A stretch of 64,000 nucleotides of DNA, taken from positions 50,449,297 to 50,513,296 of the forward strand of contig CM049321.1 in the NCBI GenBank assembly GCA_026874595.1. Reading direction: 5' to 3'. Position 1 is the stretch's first letter. The number at the start of each line of letters is the position of its first letter. Of the stretch, positions 31,587-44,085 are shown piece after piece. This stretch comes from Sipunculus nudus. Taxonomy: Eukaryota; Annelida; Sipuncula; Golfingiida; Sipunculidae. The notes beneath the pieces were generated by a model. The model saw nothing but the letters and a program-made list of their open reading frames with translations, ran no database searches and was not told the DNA's origin. The position numbers were made by a program, and so were the translations under genes.

Positions 31587-33035
31587 GTTTTGATAGAATT
31601 TCTAGCAACTGTCAATGTGCAAAAGAGCTATGGTCCTAGTCATACAGCTATTCGTAATTTAAATTGTGACGTTGTGCATACATTTTAATCAAAGTGCATT
31701 ATTGAACATTATTGTTGCTGCATTTTATAAACATTGGAATTTTTAGGAAAATTGCATTCACTTGGCCACAAAATTTGCGATTGACGATATGCTCATTAAG
31801 CTTAATGTAGTTTTTTATTGTACTATCACGATTTCAGTAAATTATATTGTATTCTAAGCTGTCATTTTTTTCTCACACTGTTATATCCTGGACGGAGCTT
31901 AGCCGTGAACACAAGATTCAGTAGGCTGGTCAGCCTGTACTTAAGTCTTAACTGAAGTCATAGGCGGGAACGCACTCTAACAGCCGTCCGTGTTATTGCA
32001 TCAAAACCACCGTAAACAAGTTAATCTTTACTTTAGGGAACGAATGGTGAATGAACACTAAATTATATACGTGAGCTCACAAACCAAAATGTAAATTCAT
32101 CCGACTCTATGGTAACAGGCTTATTGCTGAGTGGCTACTGTCCAGTTACCAGTACGGAACACGTTTGTTTTCATGCGGTCAGAGAGTCAACAAACATGCA
32201 GGGGTACTTTCCAATACGCCGAGTCAAAACGGAATTGTTCTCACACATGTTAGGTATTGTAAGTAAATACAGACTATATGTAACGATTCATCTTGTTTTA
32301 TTATATGTGACAGCGTACCTATAGGTTTGGATACGTTGTCATAATGATAAACATATTTGCATCCTCATAGTGCGGCCCTCCTCATAGCGCGGTCCGAAAC
32401 TGTCTGCTCTCAGAGGACCGAACTGAAGCTATACTCAGCTCCGATAATTCAAAATTAGGAAAGCATCATTAAGATGAGACCATTGGACCGAATAACTTCT
32501 AGCCACCCGGCATTATAGGTATTTAGCTGATAGTCGACCGGCCTATGATTAAAATGACCTGCAAATTTTAATTAAAAAAAAAAACTAAATCATGATCAAA
32601 ATGAAAGTAATTTGTTTTTGGGTTCATTTTTAAAGTATAATTTGCTCCATTCGATCTAGAAATTTTATTTTGAAGTTGAAAATATATAGACATTCACTGT
32701 CGAAATTTTTAAGGGTATTTGCCGTTATGAGAGGAATGGAATAAGAAAGGTTGGTCTCTCAAGCACGACACGAGTCAACTTTGACCCCTCACAGCCAATT
32801 ATTATAATGATTTTCAATCAGAAATTACTAACATATGGTTCAGCCGTTACGACATGTTTTTAAGGAAAAGAAAGATTTTTATAACGCTTCGTTTTGTTAT
32901 GCTGGTTTATATCTGTTTAGCCTGACAAACCAACTGACTTCCCCCCTTAAATTACATTTTTAGCCGCATATGCCTAAAATGCAGCCAAAACGTGTCCGCC
33001 ATCTCAAACAAATTCAATAAAAACACTCCAATAAA
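31587..33035. other. No feature recognised
   Basis: AT-rich. 'ATAGTGCGGCCC' and 'ATAGCGCGGTCC' near 32370-32390 resemble pogo-element interior text, but no ends can be found. Confidence 0.4.
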
Positions 33036-33040
33036 AGCCA

Positions 33041-33354
33041 CTAGAAACGTCGCATGTATTTCATAAACTGCGTTGGATGAAATTTGTCAGGATACCTCCA
33101 AGTGGCCTGAAAAAGACTCATGACTTTTTCGGCCTCTTCTAGACATTTTGATAATGTTATATAATTAAGGAAAGACCACGTTTGCATGGGCCTTTTTGTC
33201 AGATGTTGCATATTGTTAGTATCGCATGTGGCATACTGATGTAAACGCTCTGGCACGCCACCTTTTCCTCCCGTAGGGACCGACGGTGCTGCCCACACAG
33301 CCTGACTTTTCCGTTCCCGCGCACGACAATGTGACCATCTTCTTCCCCATTAAA
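33041..33354 (-). other. Unassigned minus-strand open frame
   Basis: About 105 codons are open from just after a TAA to the stop at 33041, with text such as LHQYATCDTNNMQHLTKRP and EAEKVMSLFQATWRYPDKF. An overlapping frame at its 5' side also looks compositionally biased, so this may be a frameshifted transposase relic or part of an exon. No family recognised. Confidence 0.25.
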
Positions 33355-33529
33355 TGACCTGATAAAATCCCCATATATGTAAAGGCGTGGGGAACAAAAT
33401 CCCCGTTCGCTTATGTCATTACTATTTAAAATAACACGCTGATGTTCGTGAGGAATGACTTAAAAGTTATATTACATGTAAAACCTCATGAAACAAACTT
33501 ACATTTATATTAGGGCTTTATTATTTACC

Positions 33530-33600
33530 ATGAAATATCGATACGAATCGATACGCTACATAGATACGGTTCACGATATTCTTTGAATTCGGTATTGTTG
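33530..33600. other. Palindromic ATCGATACGAATCGAT patch
   Basis: 'ATATCGATACGAATCGATAC' is close to self-complementary. A similar 'TTATCGATTCGTATCGATA' lies at about 26718. Such phrases occur in ends of hAT-type MITEs, but no terminal repeats or 8 bp duplication are apparent. Confidence 0.3.
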
Positions 33601-33904
33601 CATTGAGTAAACACAGTGACAGCCAACAAGTATGGCTACAATTAAAACTATAGCTAAACCTTTACGTATTCATAGAACTCTTCAAATTTATTATTCTTTA
33701 GATCAAGCAAGGCAAAAGCATTTTTAATAAACGGGTTATTTTTTTATTTAATTAATAATAATCATAATCAAACACAATGTACTTAAAACTATTCGTATCC
33801 TCACAGCTTTTATTAAAATATTATGCACAAAGAAAAACAATGTTTAACGGAACTCATGACATAGGGCACATCTTGAATTGACGAATGAGGAAGCAATTAG
33901 ATTT

Positions 33905-34064
33905 TTGAGGAAATGGGGATTATAACACGACCACCAGGTGTGGTAGAAACGGGTCTATCCTGGGTGACCCCAAGATATAAATTAGGATGATCCTCAAGGG
34001 CCCTCTGCTAAGAAAAAGAACAGGCAGCATCAGAAACGGAGGCGGATACCTCCACCAAAAATCT
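33905..34064 (+). mobile_element. SINE family A, 3' part
   Basis: Begins near 'AATGGGGATTATAACACG', passes 'CTATCCTGGGTGACCCCAAG', and ends 'GGAGGCGGATACCTCCACCA', the best-preserved 3' terminus of the family in the window. Confidence 0.65.
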
Positions 34065-34485
34065 TTATAAAAATATGTGTGACATATCAGCTAACCAACA
34101 TACATGTCTCCCGTGTCACAAGTAGCGGCAGCGAATATGTCGGTCACGAGGTCGTCACCTGCTTTCGAGACAAGTGCCAATTCGGTTACTCTTTAGCCAT
34201 TGACTCTGGGATTATTTGTAAGACATGCGTCCAATGGGCTAATTTTCACAACTGACACATTGCCATGTAATTTCCGGATTACAAATAAATTTAACTTGCC
34301 CAGTGACACATTTGTCTCCGAAAATGCAGTTACGATTGGACATTGTTAAAATATTTAGGCCGTGCCTTCTTAAACAAATGAGTGTAATCGATTCTGAAAA
34401 ACGTGTCAATTGAATGAATTCGTCCACCCCCATCGGCTAATTACCCCTAGCTATGCCAGTTTTCATGGGGCACTGTTGGGAAGTA

Positions 34486-34740
34486 CAGTGAAAACTGGTC
34501 TAACGGACACCTCACTGAAGCGAAGAACTAGCTATAACGGACAAAAAAGTTAAGTCCCTTCAAAATTCCCTATATGTTATGTATAAGCGGAACATCTATA
34601 ATGCGGACACCTCACTACTGCGGACGACGGACAGCGGATTTCAACTCAAACTAACATTCTAAGAGTAAATGAACCTGACAAATACGGACACGGTACGCCA
34701 TCTCCGGTGGACACTGATCACTCTCCCCGGACAACATCAA
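34486..34740 (+). mobile_element. pogo-like element end, partial
   Basis: Begins TA|'CAGTGAAAACTGGTCTAACG' and continues with repeated 'GCGGACACC'/'ACGGACA' phrases typical of pogo-type elements. No matching right end found, so the element is truncated or rearranged. Confidence 0.45.
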
Positions 34741-35600
34741 AGGCCACCGTTACTGTTGTTCCCGGGACTGGAACACAAAGGATTGAGCAATCCAAAGTTG
34801 TTACCTTAATGTGTGTAGGTGTTCAAGGCACGGTGTGATGTGCTCATAGGATAAACACAGCAAGGGTGAAGCGGTAAACATCCTGTCACTTTATTTCACC
34901 CTTGATCATTCACACGTTGCGAAGCTGCATATTATTCGCTCGACCCCGGGGTCATTAAAATAATTAAACGGCTGCAGATTACCCGTGCGTCCCTGATTTT
35001 ACCACGCAATACCTAAATGTAAACGCTTTCTTGCAGCAGGCTGTTTGAAATAAATTAATTAGTTTTCCTCAATATAGCTCAAACTGATCTGCTCAGTGTC
35101 AACCAAAAGCTCGCTCCGTAGTAACGCGTATCGTGACGCCGTGAAAGTTCCTCGGGGTTAGTTTAATCTCGGGTGCCATATCGATCAACACCAAAGCAAA
35201 TCAAACCAAACAACCATTATTAAAGAAAGTTTATTTAGGGCTAAAGTTTGCCAATGATACATTTTACCAATGGGCCCTTGTGATTTGGCATTAGATTTGT
35301 TGCTCTTTCTTCTTTTACAAAAGTAAAAATCAAATAAATTGCCCTCATACTGTCACGAAACAACCCAGTGTACGAGAGAAGTATATGCTAATGTAACTCT
35401 TGCTAACCAGCCTTTCCTCCCGGCAATTTCTCCTATCCGCAGATTTACAAATTAAATTAATTACGTCCCTTGGCACAGAGTTGTAAATACAGATAGTTCA
35501 TTGTTTAAATAGTTATCTTCCGTAGTCTTTCATAACTGAGCGCAATAGTTTTTATATGTTAAGTTCTTCGGATTCTTCAGTGTTTAGGATCACACATTTA
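34741..35600. other. No feature recognised
   Basis: No coding or repeat signal that I can support. Confidence 0.5.
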
Positions 35601-35619
35601 AACAATGTGCTTTGAAAAA

Positions 35620-35862
35620 AAAAAAAGATAACCGGTATAACCTTGTATTGGATATGCATTTGAAGGAAAACAAGCCTCCGCCATATGGGCATTCACCTAT
35701 TCGTACCATATTCCCAGGTTCATTCGTGCATAAGTGATTGTACATTTGTGATATTCCTTGATATGAAGTTCCTGAATCCGTATCATGTGCCGGATCCACA
35801 GCAAAATCTAATCGATACCTTTTTGTACCATTCCCCAATTGGCCTTTAGGTTTCATGAGATT
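35620..35862 (-). repeat. Dispersed repeat family B, copy 2
   Basis: The reverse complement matches 27056-27290 ('GATCCGGCACATGATACGG', 'ATGTACAATCACTTATGC') and shares 'ATGAACCTGGGA' with 39845-40075. Confidence 0.6.
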
Positions 35863-36548
35863 CCGTTCATGATTGTGTGATTTATTTGTGTCAACAAACG
35901 CACACAAACACACAAGCACTCACACAAACGGGGATGAACGCATACCATCCATTCGGAGGCAATTAAGAGAATGCACACTCTCATAGACAATCCACAGCCA
36001 AGAAATTCTACTGTGAAATTTAACGAGAAAAACATAAAAAATTCAGTCCCATATTTAGGTAAAAGTTTGCAGTCAGACACTTTACCCACTCGGTCACCGG
36101 GACTAGCTGAGAAAATAACAAAATGTAGTTAATGGAACGGAACGACTATTTCGTCAACGCTTTTTTTAAATTAAGAGAGAATGACAGATAGGTCCCAAAA
36201 ACTGGTTTTCCTAACGGTTTATCTCATTTTGGGCTCGAGGAATATTAAGTTGTCAGATCAAGGTTCTAATATCCAGAAGAGACAGGTTAGAACCTTAAAC
36301 ACTCTTACTTTATTACAGAAAGTGCTGAGTTGTTTTATATAGCACTCAAGACTGAACGGAGCCTGTCACAATCAATGGTTCCTACATGTATCACATACTG
36401 GTGACTCCGATACTGGTGAGTTCTGCCATAGTAGGGTTCTTATATTCCCAGAAGACCTGTATGTATAACCAATGGTCGTATTAATACAGCCTGGTGGTAC
36501 AGGTTTTTTTGGAAGACTGTCAAGAGTACTGAATGATTAGTACAATTA

Positions 36549-36895
36549 TGAACCGGCTTTTGTGCCATAAGGTAGTCAACGTCGGGAGATCCTGAGTTTG
36601 AATCGCAGCCGATGCAGTGAGATTTGTCATGGTCGGCCTCCTAACAGAGTGAGGCTCTTTTATGTGAAGGCTGTGCCAAACGGCCGTTTTTCACTGACAA
36701 GCAAATGCTCCATTCGGGGGTTTCTCGATGGTATGGCACAGGAATGGGTTCGAAAACATACCTTTGCCCCCCCCCCCCCCCGTGCCTGGTTAACAATAGG
36801 ATATTAAATGAGAGGATGCGTTATAATACTTCTCTTTAACGTAGTCAGAACCCGAAATTGAAATCTGCAGACTGTAAAGATTACTGCATAATTTA
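36549..36895 (+). mobile_element. SINE family A, in duplication unit 1
   Basis: Head 'GGCTTTTGTGCCATAAGG', 'TCGGGAGATCCTGAGTTTG', B-box-like 'GTTTGAATCGCAGCC', then 'CATTCGGGGGTTTCTCGATG' and 'CTGGTTAACAATAGGATA'. A C-run of about 15 interrupts it at 36767-36781. The terminal 'TACCTCCAC' is missing. Confidence 0.75.
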
Positions 36896-36904
36896 TGAAA
36901 TTAT

Positions 36905-37046
36905 GAACTGGCTTCTGTGGCACAGGGTAGTCAAAGTCGGGAGATCCTGACTTCTAATCCCAGCCGAAGCGGTGACATTTGTCATGGTCAGCCTCCAACC
37001 AGGGTGAGAGCTCGTTTTTCACTGACAAGCGAGTGCGCCATTCGGT
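36905..37046 (+). mobile_element. SINE family A, 5' half
   Basis: Head 'TGGCTTCTGTGGCACAGG', 'TCGGGAGATCCTGACTTCTA', body to 'GTGCGCCATTCGG', where it is cut by the start of duplication unit 2. Confidence 0.75.
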
Positions 37047-37800
37047 GGTGACAGACAGGTCTGAAGAACATTTTTCTCTAACGGTTTATCCGAATTAGGT
37101 TCAAAGGGTGACAAGCCGTCAGATGAAGCTCTCTCTTATGGCGGTAAAAGATGGGTTAAAAGCTTAAACACGTACTCCATAAGTAAAAGTGGGCGATTGT
37201 TTTATATAGCACTCAAGACTGAACGAACCCTGCCACAAATAATTGTTTCCACATGTATAACATGAATTCGATAGTGATGAGTATGTACATGATAAGGTTC
37301 TTACTTTCCCCTGGGGAACTGTATGTATGTTTGATAATCGTATTATTACAACCTGGTCGTAGCGATACGATACAGTGGTAACGATTTACTCCTTGGAAGA
37401 CTGATGAAGGGACTGGATAATGACTAATGAGTGCAATTATGAAGTATACTGAGTTGAGGGCTTCTGTGGCTCAGGGGTAGTGCACAGGAGTCAAAGCCGG
37501 GAGGTCGTAAGGTCAAATCGCAGTCGGGGGTGGGGGGGCTTGAGCTTTTCCCGGTCGGCCCCGACGCAGGGTGAGCGATCTGCAGGCTGAATGGCCAGGC
37601 TGTGCCCAATAGCCGTGTATCACTCACACACGAGGTTGGACCCCCTTTGTTATGACCAAGTAAAGGGCTTGATTACACACCCAGCGCCTGCAGGTTTGGT
37701 AGACACCGGGCCTGGTGATAACAGGATACAATCATTATATGATAGAAAGCCTTGTCATTTAGCCCCAAACCGAAATGAAACATTCTTTCTTACTCTGTAA
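37047..37800 (+). repeat. Tandem segmental duplication, unit 2, with a SINE A copy
   Basis: Partner of 36180-36895. The SINE occupies about 37460-37800, with head 'GGCTTCTGTGGCTCAGGGGT', 'AGTCAAAGCCGGGAGGTC', B-box-like 'GGTCAAATCGCAG' and body 'GGCCTGGTGATAACAGGATA'. A G-rich insertion lies near 37526-37540. Confidence 0.75.
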
Positions 37801-38027
37801 ATATATTTATAAACCCCAGATAACTCCTTTCAGGAAAGGTCATTATAAAGCCTCTGTAACGGATGTGTGAGCTTGATAATTTACAAGCTGTAAGGAAACA
37901 CATCAATGTTGACAAACGGATAAACCATACAACCTATGGTGGTTGGTTACATATATACGGAAGCTCAATGCTCACTATTGGCAAAAGACGCTCCTTGCTT
38001 AATGTGTTTGGAATAGTTTGTCCCCTA

Positions 38028-38042
38028 CCCCCCCCCCCCCCA
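38028..38042 (+). repeat. Poly-C tract
   Basis: About 14 C followed by ACACACA. Confidence 0.9.
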
Positions 38043-38311
38043 CACACATATTATAAGCATGTTGTTGTAAGCAAAACGAACAACCTTCGCGTGCAGGATC
38101 AGCGTGTTCTTGCCTATTTTCAATGAAACGTTTAGTGAGTGTCTTTAGTTAATAAATGTCACATATCGGATAGGTCCAGATGTTGCTTGTCTTCGAAAAA
38201 GGGCATGGTTTGTCTTGTTCTATTTTCTTAAAGATAGAGAGCCTTTCTTCTTTTATTTAAAAATGTTGAAATTATCGGTATGGTATTACGCGATCATTAT
38301 CTGCTACAGGC

Positions 38312-38312
<1 letters not shown>

Positions 38313-38381
<69 letters not shown>
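38313..38381. repeat. (TA)n microsatellite
   Basis: About 68 bp of uninterrupted TA. Confidence 0.97.
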
Positions 38382-38382
<1 letters not shown>

Positions 38383-39395
38383 TGGGGCCCACGTGCATTT
38401 CTGTGCTTTAAGGTCGTTTATACCAGAAACCCAGTTTGAACCCACTGGTCAATCGAAAAGGGATTATATTAAAGCCGATTCAACGAGTGATAAATAATGA
38501 CTATCTTTGTTTTGAATACTTGGGGAAAACTATATACAACAATACTACCTAATGGGATGCAATTTCGCAACACGTTAATCACTTATAACTTGTCTTGGTA
38601 TTTATGCTGAAGACATCATAAGAGCATATTGGGTGATAACACCGTGGTAGGGTACCATAAACAAAAACAAAGTATGGTATAACCATCAGGTCGGAAAACC
38701 ACTCAATGTGATGAGGCCCCGTAAACATGGCCGATTTGTTTAGCCTAGTAATTTTTATAACATGTTAACAACTCATTGTAGGGACTGATATTCGCACATT
38801 CTTCATATTTATATTTCAGAATATTTCCTCAAAAAGAACCAAGGCTCCTGTTCATGACATGATTTAATGACAAAGATTTGGATTTTGTTTTCTTTCCAAT
38901 GCGGATAAAACTGATCAAAACACTAAAGAACCAGCCCGCTCTTATTTTATTATACTGAGTACAATTTTTTTTATAAAGTCTTTTCATTTTCTTCTTTTAT
39001 AGTTAATTAATGCTTATAACTAAGCGTCAACTCATATTCTCATCTTCGTATTTGTCACATTTTTATCCAGACTGTTATGACTCATGTGCACTTCACTTAA
39101 GCCTTTCTCTATGCTGCGATACTTTCATCTATGTTTTTAATCAAACCCCTTTCCTTCGTATACTTAATATATGAACACACATACTGTTCACATGTCAACT
39201 TCTGTATACTTCTACTTCGTGCTTACATTACCGCGCTAATGCTCAATATAGTTTAATTTATTGCAAACTGACACATTAAGTCAAATGGTCATGAAGGACA
39301 TAATATTCCATAAAAAAAATATTTCTATGTATTAAAGTACCCGTATGTAAACATAATTGTATTATGATTTATTGTGATAAATAAATACATTTGTA
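38382..39395. other. No feature recognised
   Basis: AT-rich DNA without coding or repeat signal. Confidence 0.5.
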
Positions 39396-39399
39396 AATA

Positions 39400-39640
39400 A
39401 AAAAAAACCTGGCGCAGACACTGATCTCGCTAATTTCCCGAGACCGTAGCGTCGCCGTCGAAGGCTGAATGTTCCCCAGAAGACTTCTTATAGGTTCCAC
39501 GCAAACAGCCACATGATCCGGTTGGGAAAAGCATAACCGCCATCCGTAACCGGGACCACACGCCACACTCCACAAATACCCATCTGAAATTATTCACCGA
39601 GATTCCTTTCTCCATGCTCACCGTTCATCCTTCGGGACTG
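39400..39640 (-). other. GC-rich patch with overlapping minus-strand frames
   Basis: About 240 bp is clearly GC-richer than its flanks. It has a minus-strand frame starting MEKGISVNNFRWVFVECG and an overlapping second frame through SREISEISVCAR. This could be a first exon or a promoter-proximal island. I recognise neither protein, and only a weak donor (CAG|GTTTTT) follows. Confidence 0.25.
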
Positions 39641-39844
39641 TACACAATACAAATTCAGTTTTAAGTGTGAAATAAAGAATCAAGTGTCACCTACAATATT
39701 TTCCAGAATGTCTGTGTGTGTATATGGGTGTTTGTGTGAAAGTGTGTGTGTGTATGTGTTTACTCACAATATAATCATGAGAAAAATCTTATGAAATAGA
39801 CTTTGGTGGTAATTCGGCTGATATTCCGGTTCCAGGAAGGACTT

Positions 39845-40075
39845 CAAGGAATATTAACAAATGTACAGCCACTTACGCACTAATGAACCTTTGAATATGT
39901 GTCGAATAAGTAAATGCAAACATTGGTTGGAGGAACTTCAGCATGAATGAACCTGGGAGCATTTGCCGAATTAGATAATGCAAACACGTTTTAGGGAGCG
40001 TCCAACAAGAAGGACCGGCCACATGGCGCAGGCCTGCATTCCCTACAATGCAGATTTCTAATTTATATTTGCTGG
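39845..40075 (+). repeat. Dispersed repeat family B, copy 3
   Basis: 'AAATGTACAGCCACTTACGC', 'ATGAACCTGGGAGCA', 'CCTGCATTCCCTACAATGCA', in the same order as the other two copies. 'AATGAACCT' plus 'AATAAGTAAATGCAAAC' occurs twice within about 65 bp, a small internal duplication. Confidence 0.6.
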
Positions 40076-41447
40076 TCTGCTTACTCTCGGAATCTTTGAA
40101 CCAATATTTAAAATATATTCCAATGTCCAGGAAGAAAAGTGGAGGTTTAGCATTATAATCCTGGTGAAAACTCCGCCATAAAAGGCGCTTTCTCCCATTA
40201 CGGGGTTTAACACCTTTTAGTCCCAACCTGAGTCCGCCCCTGACAAATTGACAAATAGCCAGATGGCCCGAGATACAATAATTTCTATGATAAATGTGAC
40301 GTGTTCAATCCACTGGAGCCGCGATAGTAGAAATGTCATTGTCGTCAGGGTTAAAAACACGTGGACAAGACACTTCAATTTAATGCCTGAGTCTTTTGCC
40401 TCCCACATTTTGGCAGACTGTTTTTTTTTTTTTTTTGGTGAAGGTGTGTGCTTATGTGTTGAGGGGCTGATGTTGTTTGAGCCGGGGGCACCGATCTGGA
40501 ACAGTCTGAAGATCTGCCGGCTCCACATAGATTAGACGCACCACTTGGGCCTTGGAAGAAAATAATTTTCCGTCTGTCTGTCAGGAGGTAGAAAAATCAG
40601 ATCATTCACTTGCCCCAGTAAATCCCATTAGGTAAGATCATCTTGATTTTGTGGGGAACCTTGATTCTCAGGGAAGATTTTGAATTATCCAGTAACATTC
40701 CACCATTCTTAACATCAAGGCTTTCACCGTACCTTCCGAGCGGCAGCCCTTGTCTATCCTTCAACTATACTACCTTTATTTATTTTGCATTGATTATACA
40801 AATAATTAAAATATCTAGTGCAAGGTACAACCCAAGGCTTCGTTGGGTTCGGGAAACTCTGGGTCTCAAGGAAACCCGCCGCCCATGGACAGGATATAAC
40901 AAACCACTCTCAAAGCCAACCTTGGTTTTAAACCAGGAACGCCTACCGTTTTGCCACTCGATTGGCCAGAACGCATTCTTGTTAGACTGACCAGTAATAT
41001 TAAGGTCAATTAATCGAGTTGTTACGTGTTACTTAAATTTTGTCCGGGTTCGATCACATAATATGTATAAACCCAAGAACGACCAACAAATATTCACCAA
41101 TATTTAAAATAACAAAATCACTTTTTACAATAAATACAAGATATAAATAATATATTTGGTAATATTCCCCAATCATATGTTCTTGTTACATTCCCAATAT
41201 GTTGTTCATGTGTTGAGACACCCGATATAGGAAAAAAGATATTGCGGTAATCCTTTGCTTTAGAACTAAAGGTGTCTCCCATCCGAATTCATGAAAACAA
41301 CTCCTCGGGCCGGAGAAGGAATTTTTATTTGCGATTGTCAAGAAGTTCACATAAAACGTTAAGTTTGACAATTCAAGTATTTAACACAGGATCGTTCATT
41401 GCCACTTAATTCGTAGCAGGATTAACGTCTGTTAAGATGGATACATG
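40076..41447. other. No supported gene
   Basis: Open frames at 40217-40535 (both strands) and 40643-40990 have no domain. The stretch 40830-40985 read on the minus strand has 'GAGTGGCAAAACGGTAGG' followed by 'CCTGGTTTAAAACC', faintly tRNA-like, but I do not call a SINE. Confidence 0.45.
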
Positions 41448-41814
41448 GTAATCACCCCTTCACCAAGGAGTACTCGGATCTTGGATCACTCTACAGATTA
41501 ACGATATAAAATTCTAGTTAATACAGGTTTTAGTCTACAGGACTACACCAGGTAAAGCTGTATATTTTCTCCACAAAATGAAAGAATATTCGACATAGCC
41601 GAAAACTAGATATTCGTCGGGATACTCTATGCAGCAACGCAGGTGTCGTCACAAACAAGTATAAAAATACTCGTCCTTCATTCAGCCGACAGACTAAGGT
41701 TCATTGCCCCTCACAGTGTCCATTATTATGACCTCGCTCGAAAAGCAGTGCTTTATAGTGAACACCGTGTCAGTCGGTCCGTCAGTCCGTCCGTCCTTCC
41801 GTCCGTCAGTCGGC

Positions 41815-42570
41815 GACGCTTTCTAACGCACGCGATATCTCAACAAGAACATGCTTGATTCTTTTTCAGCAAATTCACAGGGATTATTTGGGCTTTTAAT
41901 GGCCCCAGAGCTATTGATCTAGACCTTATGGAATTCAAATATGGCCACCAGAGCACAATCGGTGATTTTTTTTCGTAAGCTATATCTCAATAAGAACATG
42001 CTTGATCGTTCTCAAATCAACAAGGATGATTGGAAGCTATGATGGCTCAAGATCTATCCAATCACAGACTTGTTGGAATTCTAATATGGCCGCCAAAGCA
42101 AGAATGATTTTCTTTCCAACGCCATGTCTCAACAAGAACATGTTTGATATTACTGATATTTACGGGGATGATTGACTAGGAGAGCCACATTCTAATCGAA
42201 TTCCAGACCTGTCGGAATTCCAATATTGCCACTAGAGCTCAACCGGTGATTTTTTTTTTCGCGCGCGATATCTTGAAAAAAAACCATGCTTGATCTTTCT
42301 GTAACTCACAGGGATGATTGGTGCCTCTCTGTCCCTGTCAAATTACAGACCATCAAAATATCTATTATGGCCGTCAGACCAAAAGAGATTTTCTTTCGCT
42401 CACATTTTCAGAATAACTTTGATCTTTGTCATATATACAGGGAGGATTGGAGATTATAAGGACTCCATCCCTATCTAATCGCAGACTCATCCAAAATAAA
42501 ATATGGCCTCCAGCGTATAATAGGTGATTTTGTATTGAACACATTATTTCAAACATATCTTCTTTAATAC
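41815..42570 (+). repeat. Degenerate tandem repeat, about 145 bp monomer, 5-6 units
   Basis: 'ATATCTCAACAAGAACATGC' and decayed forms at about 41831, 41981, 42124, 42268, 42404 and 42541, each followed by 'TTGAT' and later by 'ATGGCC(A/G)CC'-like text. Confidence 0.8.
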
Positions 42571-43572
42571 GATTCAAACCAGTAGGATTTTTGTTTACTC
42601 ATGCATATGTTCCTGTTTGTTATATGTTTAAAGTGTAAACTAATTTTTTTACCCATATGTAAACTTGTCCAGCACTACCAGAAACAATCTGTTTAATTGT
42701 TCTATAAAGTGTGAAGGAAAATCACAATCAACAGGCTGCTCTCGCCGGTTATCATGCCAGGAATTAAATTCTCCCGCAGGCATCAGAAAAATCTTCTCAC
42801 ATATATTTGCATATGCTTATATTTCTTCCATACCATGAACTCTTATCACGGACTATAGGATGCATACAACTGAATAGACATACAGATAACATAACCAGAC
42901 TTTATATTAGTACTGCAAAATCATATCTAGCTACAAAGGTACCATTAAGGCTTATAGGCTAAGAGGATACAGCCGTCGCAAATGACAAACAGAAGAAAAA
43001 AAAAGAATCAAAACTCCATTGAAACTGGATTGTAACACGCGGTTGTGAACTGTGCACTGAAATGGTTACACAGTACTTAATGCAAACGTAAAGGAATAGT
43101 GGATCACACTCCTAAAATAAAAAAAGAACGACCTGGATTCTGATTGTATATTTTCAAAAGATTAAACCAATGATTCCAAAAACACAAAATGATTTATACG
43201 AAACCTAATTCGACATAACACACATTTTATCTTGTTTTCCATCAAATCAAGCTCCCTAGTCACCGCTACAGCAGGAAAATGACTAAAATTTCTTCAATAC
43301 TCTAATATATTATACGTAAAAAAAGATTCTACAAATTGCAGTTCTTTAATAGATTTCTTCTAATATCAGCATGCGGAGAGAAATCAAGATAAATCATTAT
43401 CAGAAACATACAATTTATCTTTTTTGTTTGACCAGCTGTTCCCAATAGCTATATCTGATGATTGAAACCAAGGTCTCCTGTCAAAAGCTGACGCATTACA
43501 TATTCAAAAGAATATGGGATAAGAAATCAAATATATATTTCAGGTCCTACACGCATGGTTCTCACCAGAACA

Positions 43573-43830
43573 TGTCCGACAAAACCAAAACAAACCGGAA
43601 ACGTCCCAGAGGAGATCAATGTTGTCTGGAATTCAATGAACGATTGTCATGGGATCTGGCTCCTATCTGTCTCCCTGAGAAGTTAAACCGCGGTCATCAC
43701 GTTTATCTAATCTAGAACGGAAAAAGAGATTCCCTCTGGAAATCACCGTAGATAATGTGTCAAGAAAGGTTTTTGATTATTCCATATGAAAGAACGAATG
43801 ATGGAAAAGCACATTTTCCCTATCTGTCGT
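43573..43830 (+). pseudogene. Conserved open-frame segment in repeat unit, copy 2
   Basis: Reads MSDKTKTNRKRPRGDQCCLE, continues to LAPICLPEKLNRGHHVYLI and stops at TAG. After small indels IIPYERTNDGKAHF resumes in another frame. Paired with 15060-15372. Confidence 0.35.
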
Positions 43831-43888
43831 GTTTCTGTCTGCCCCTGCTTCCGTCTTTGCCAATTTTCCATCTCTCGTTTTATTACTC

Positions 43889-44041
43889 CCTCTCTCTCTC
43901 TCTCTCGCTCTCGCTCTCAGTCACTTCCCCTTTTATTTCTTCTTTTTTCTATGTTTCTCTCCCGTTCTGTCTCTCTCCCTGATCCCCTCTTTAATTTTAC
44001 TTTTGCTTCCATTCCTCTTTTTTCTCTGTCTGTCTATCTGA

Positions 44042-44083
<42 letters not shown>

Positions 44084-44085
44084 GG
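43889..44085 (+). repeat. CT-rich microsatellite block
   Basis: CT and TCTG repeats matching 15400-15605. Confidence 0.95.

Larger units (their letters stand above)
36180..37046 (+). repeat. Tandem segmental duplication, unit 1
   Basis: Aligns with 37047-37800: 'CTAACGGTTTATC', 'TTTTATATAGCACTCAAGAC', 'TGTATGTATAACCAATGGTC'-like text and 'CTTGGAAGACTG'-like text, followed in both by 'AATTATGAA' and a family A SINE. Unit 1 holds a second SINE head, so it is longer. Confidence 0.75.

Noticed and set aside
37400..37432. Hammerhead ribozyme core (CTGATGA)
   Set aside because: The GAAA element and the stems needed for the catalytic core are absent.
40830..40985. SINE on the minus strand
   Set aside because: Only faint A- and B-box resemblance and no second copy in the window.
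40643..40990. 115-codon plus-strand ORF
   Set aside because: No recognisable domain or splice context; text looks random.
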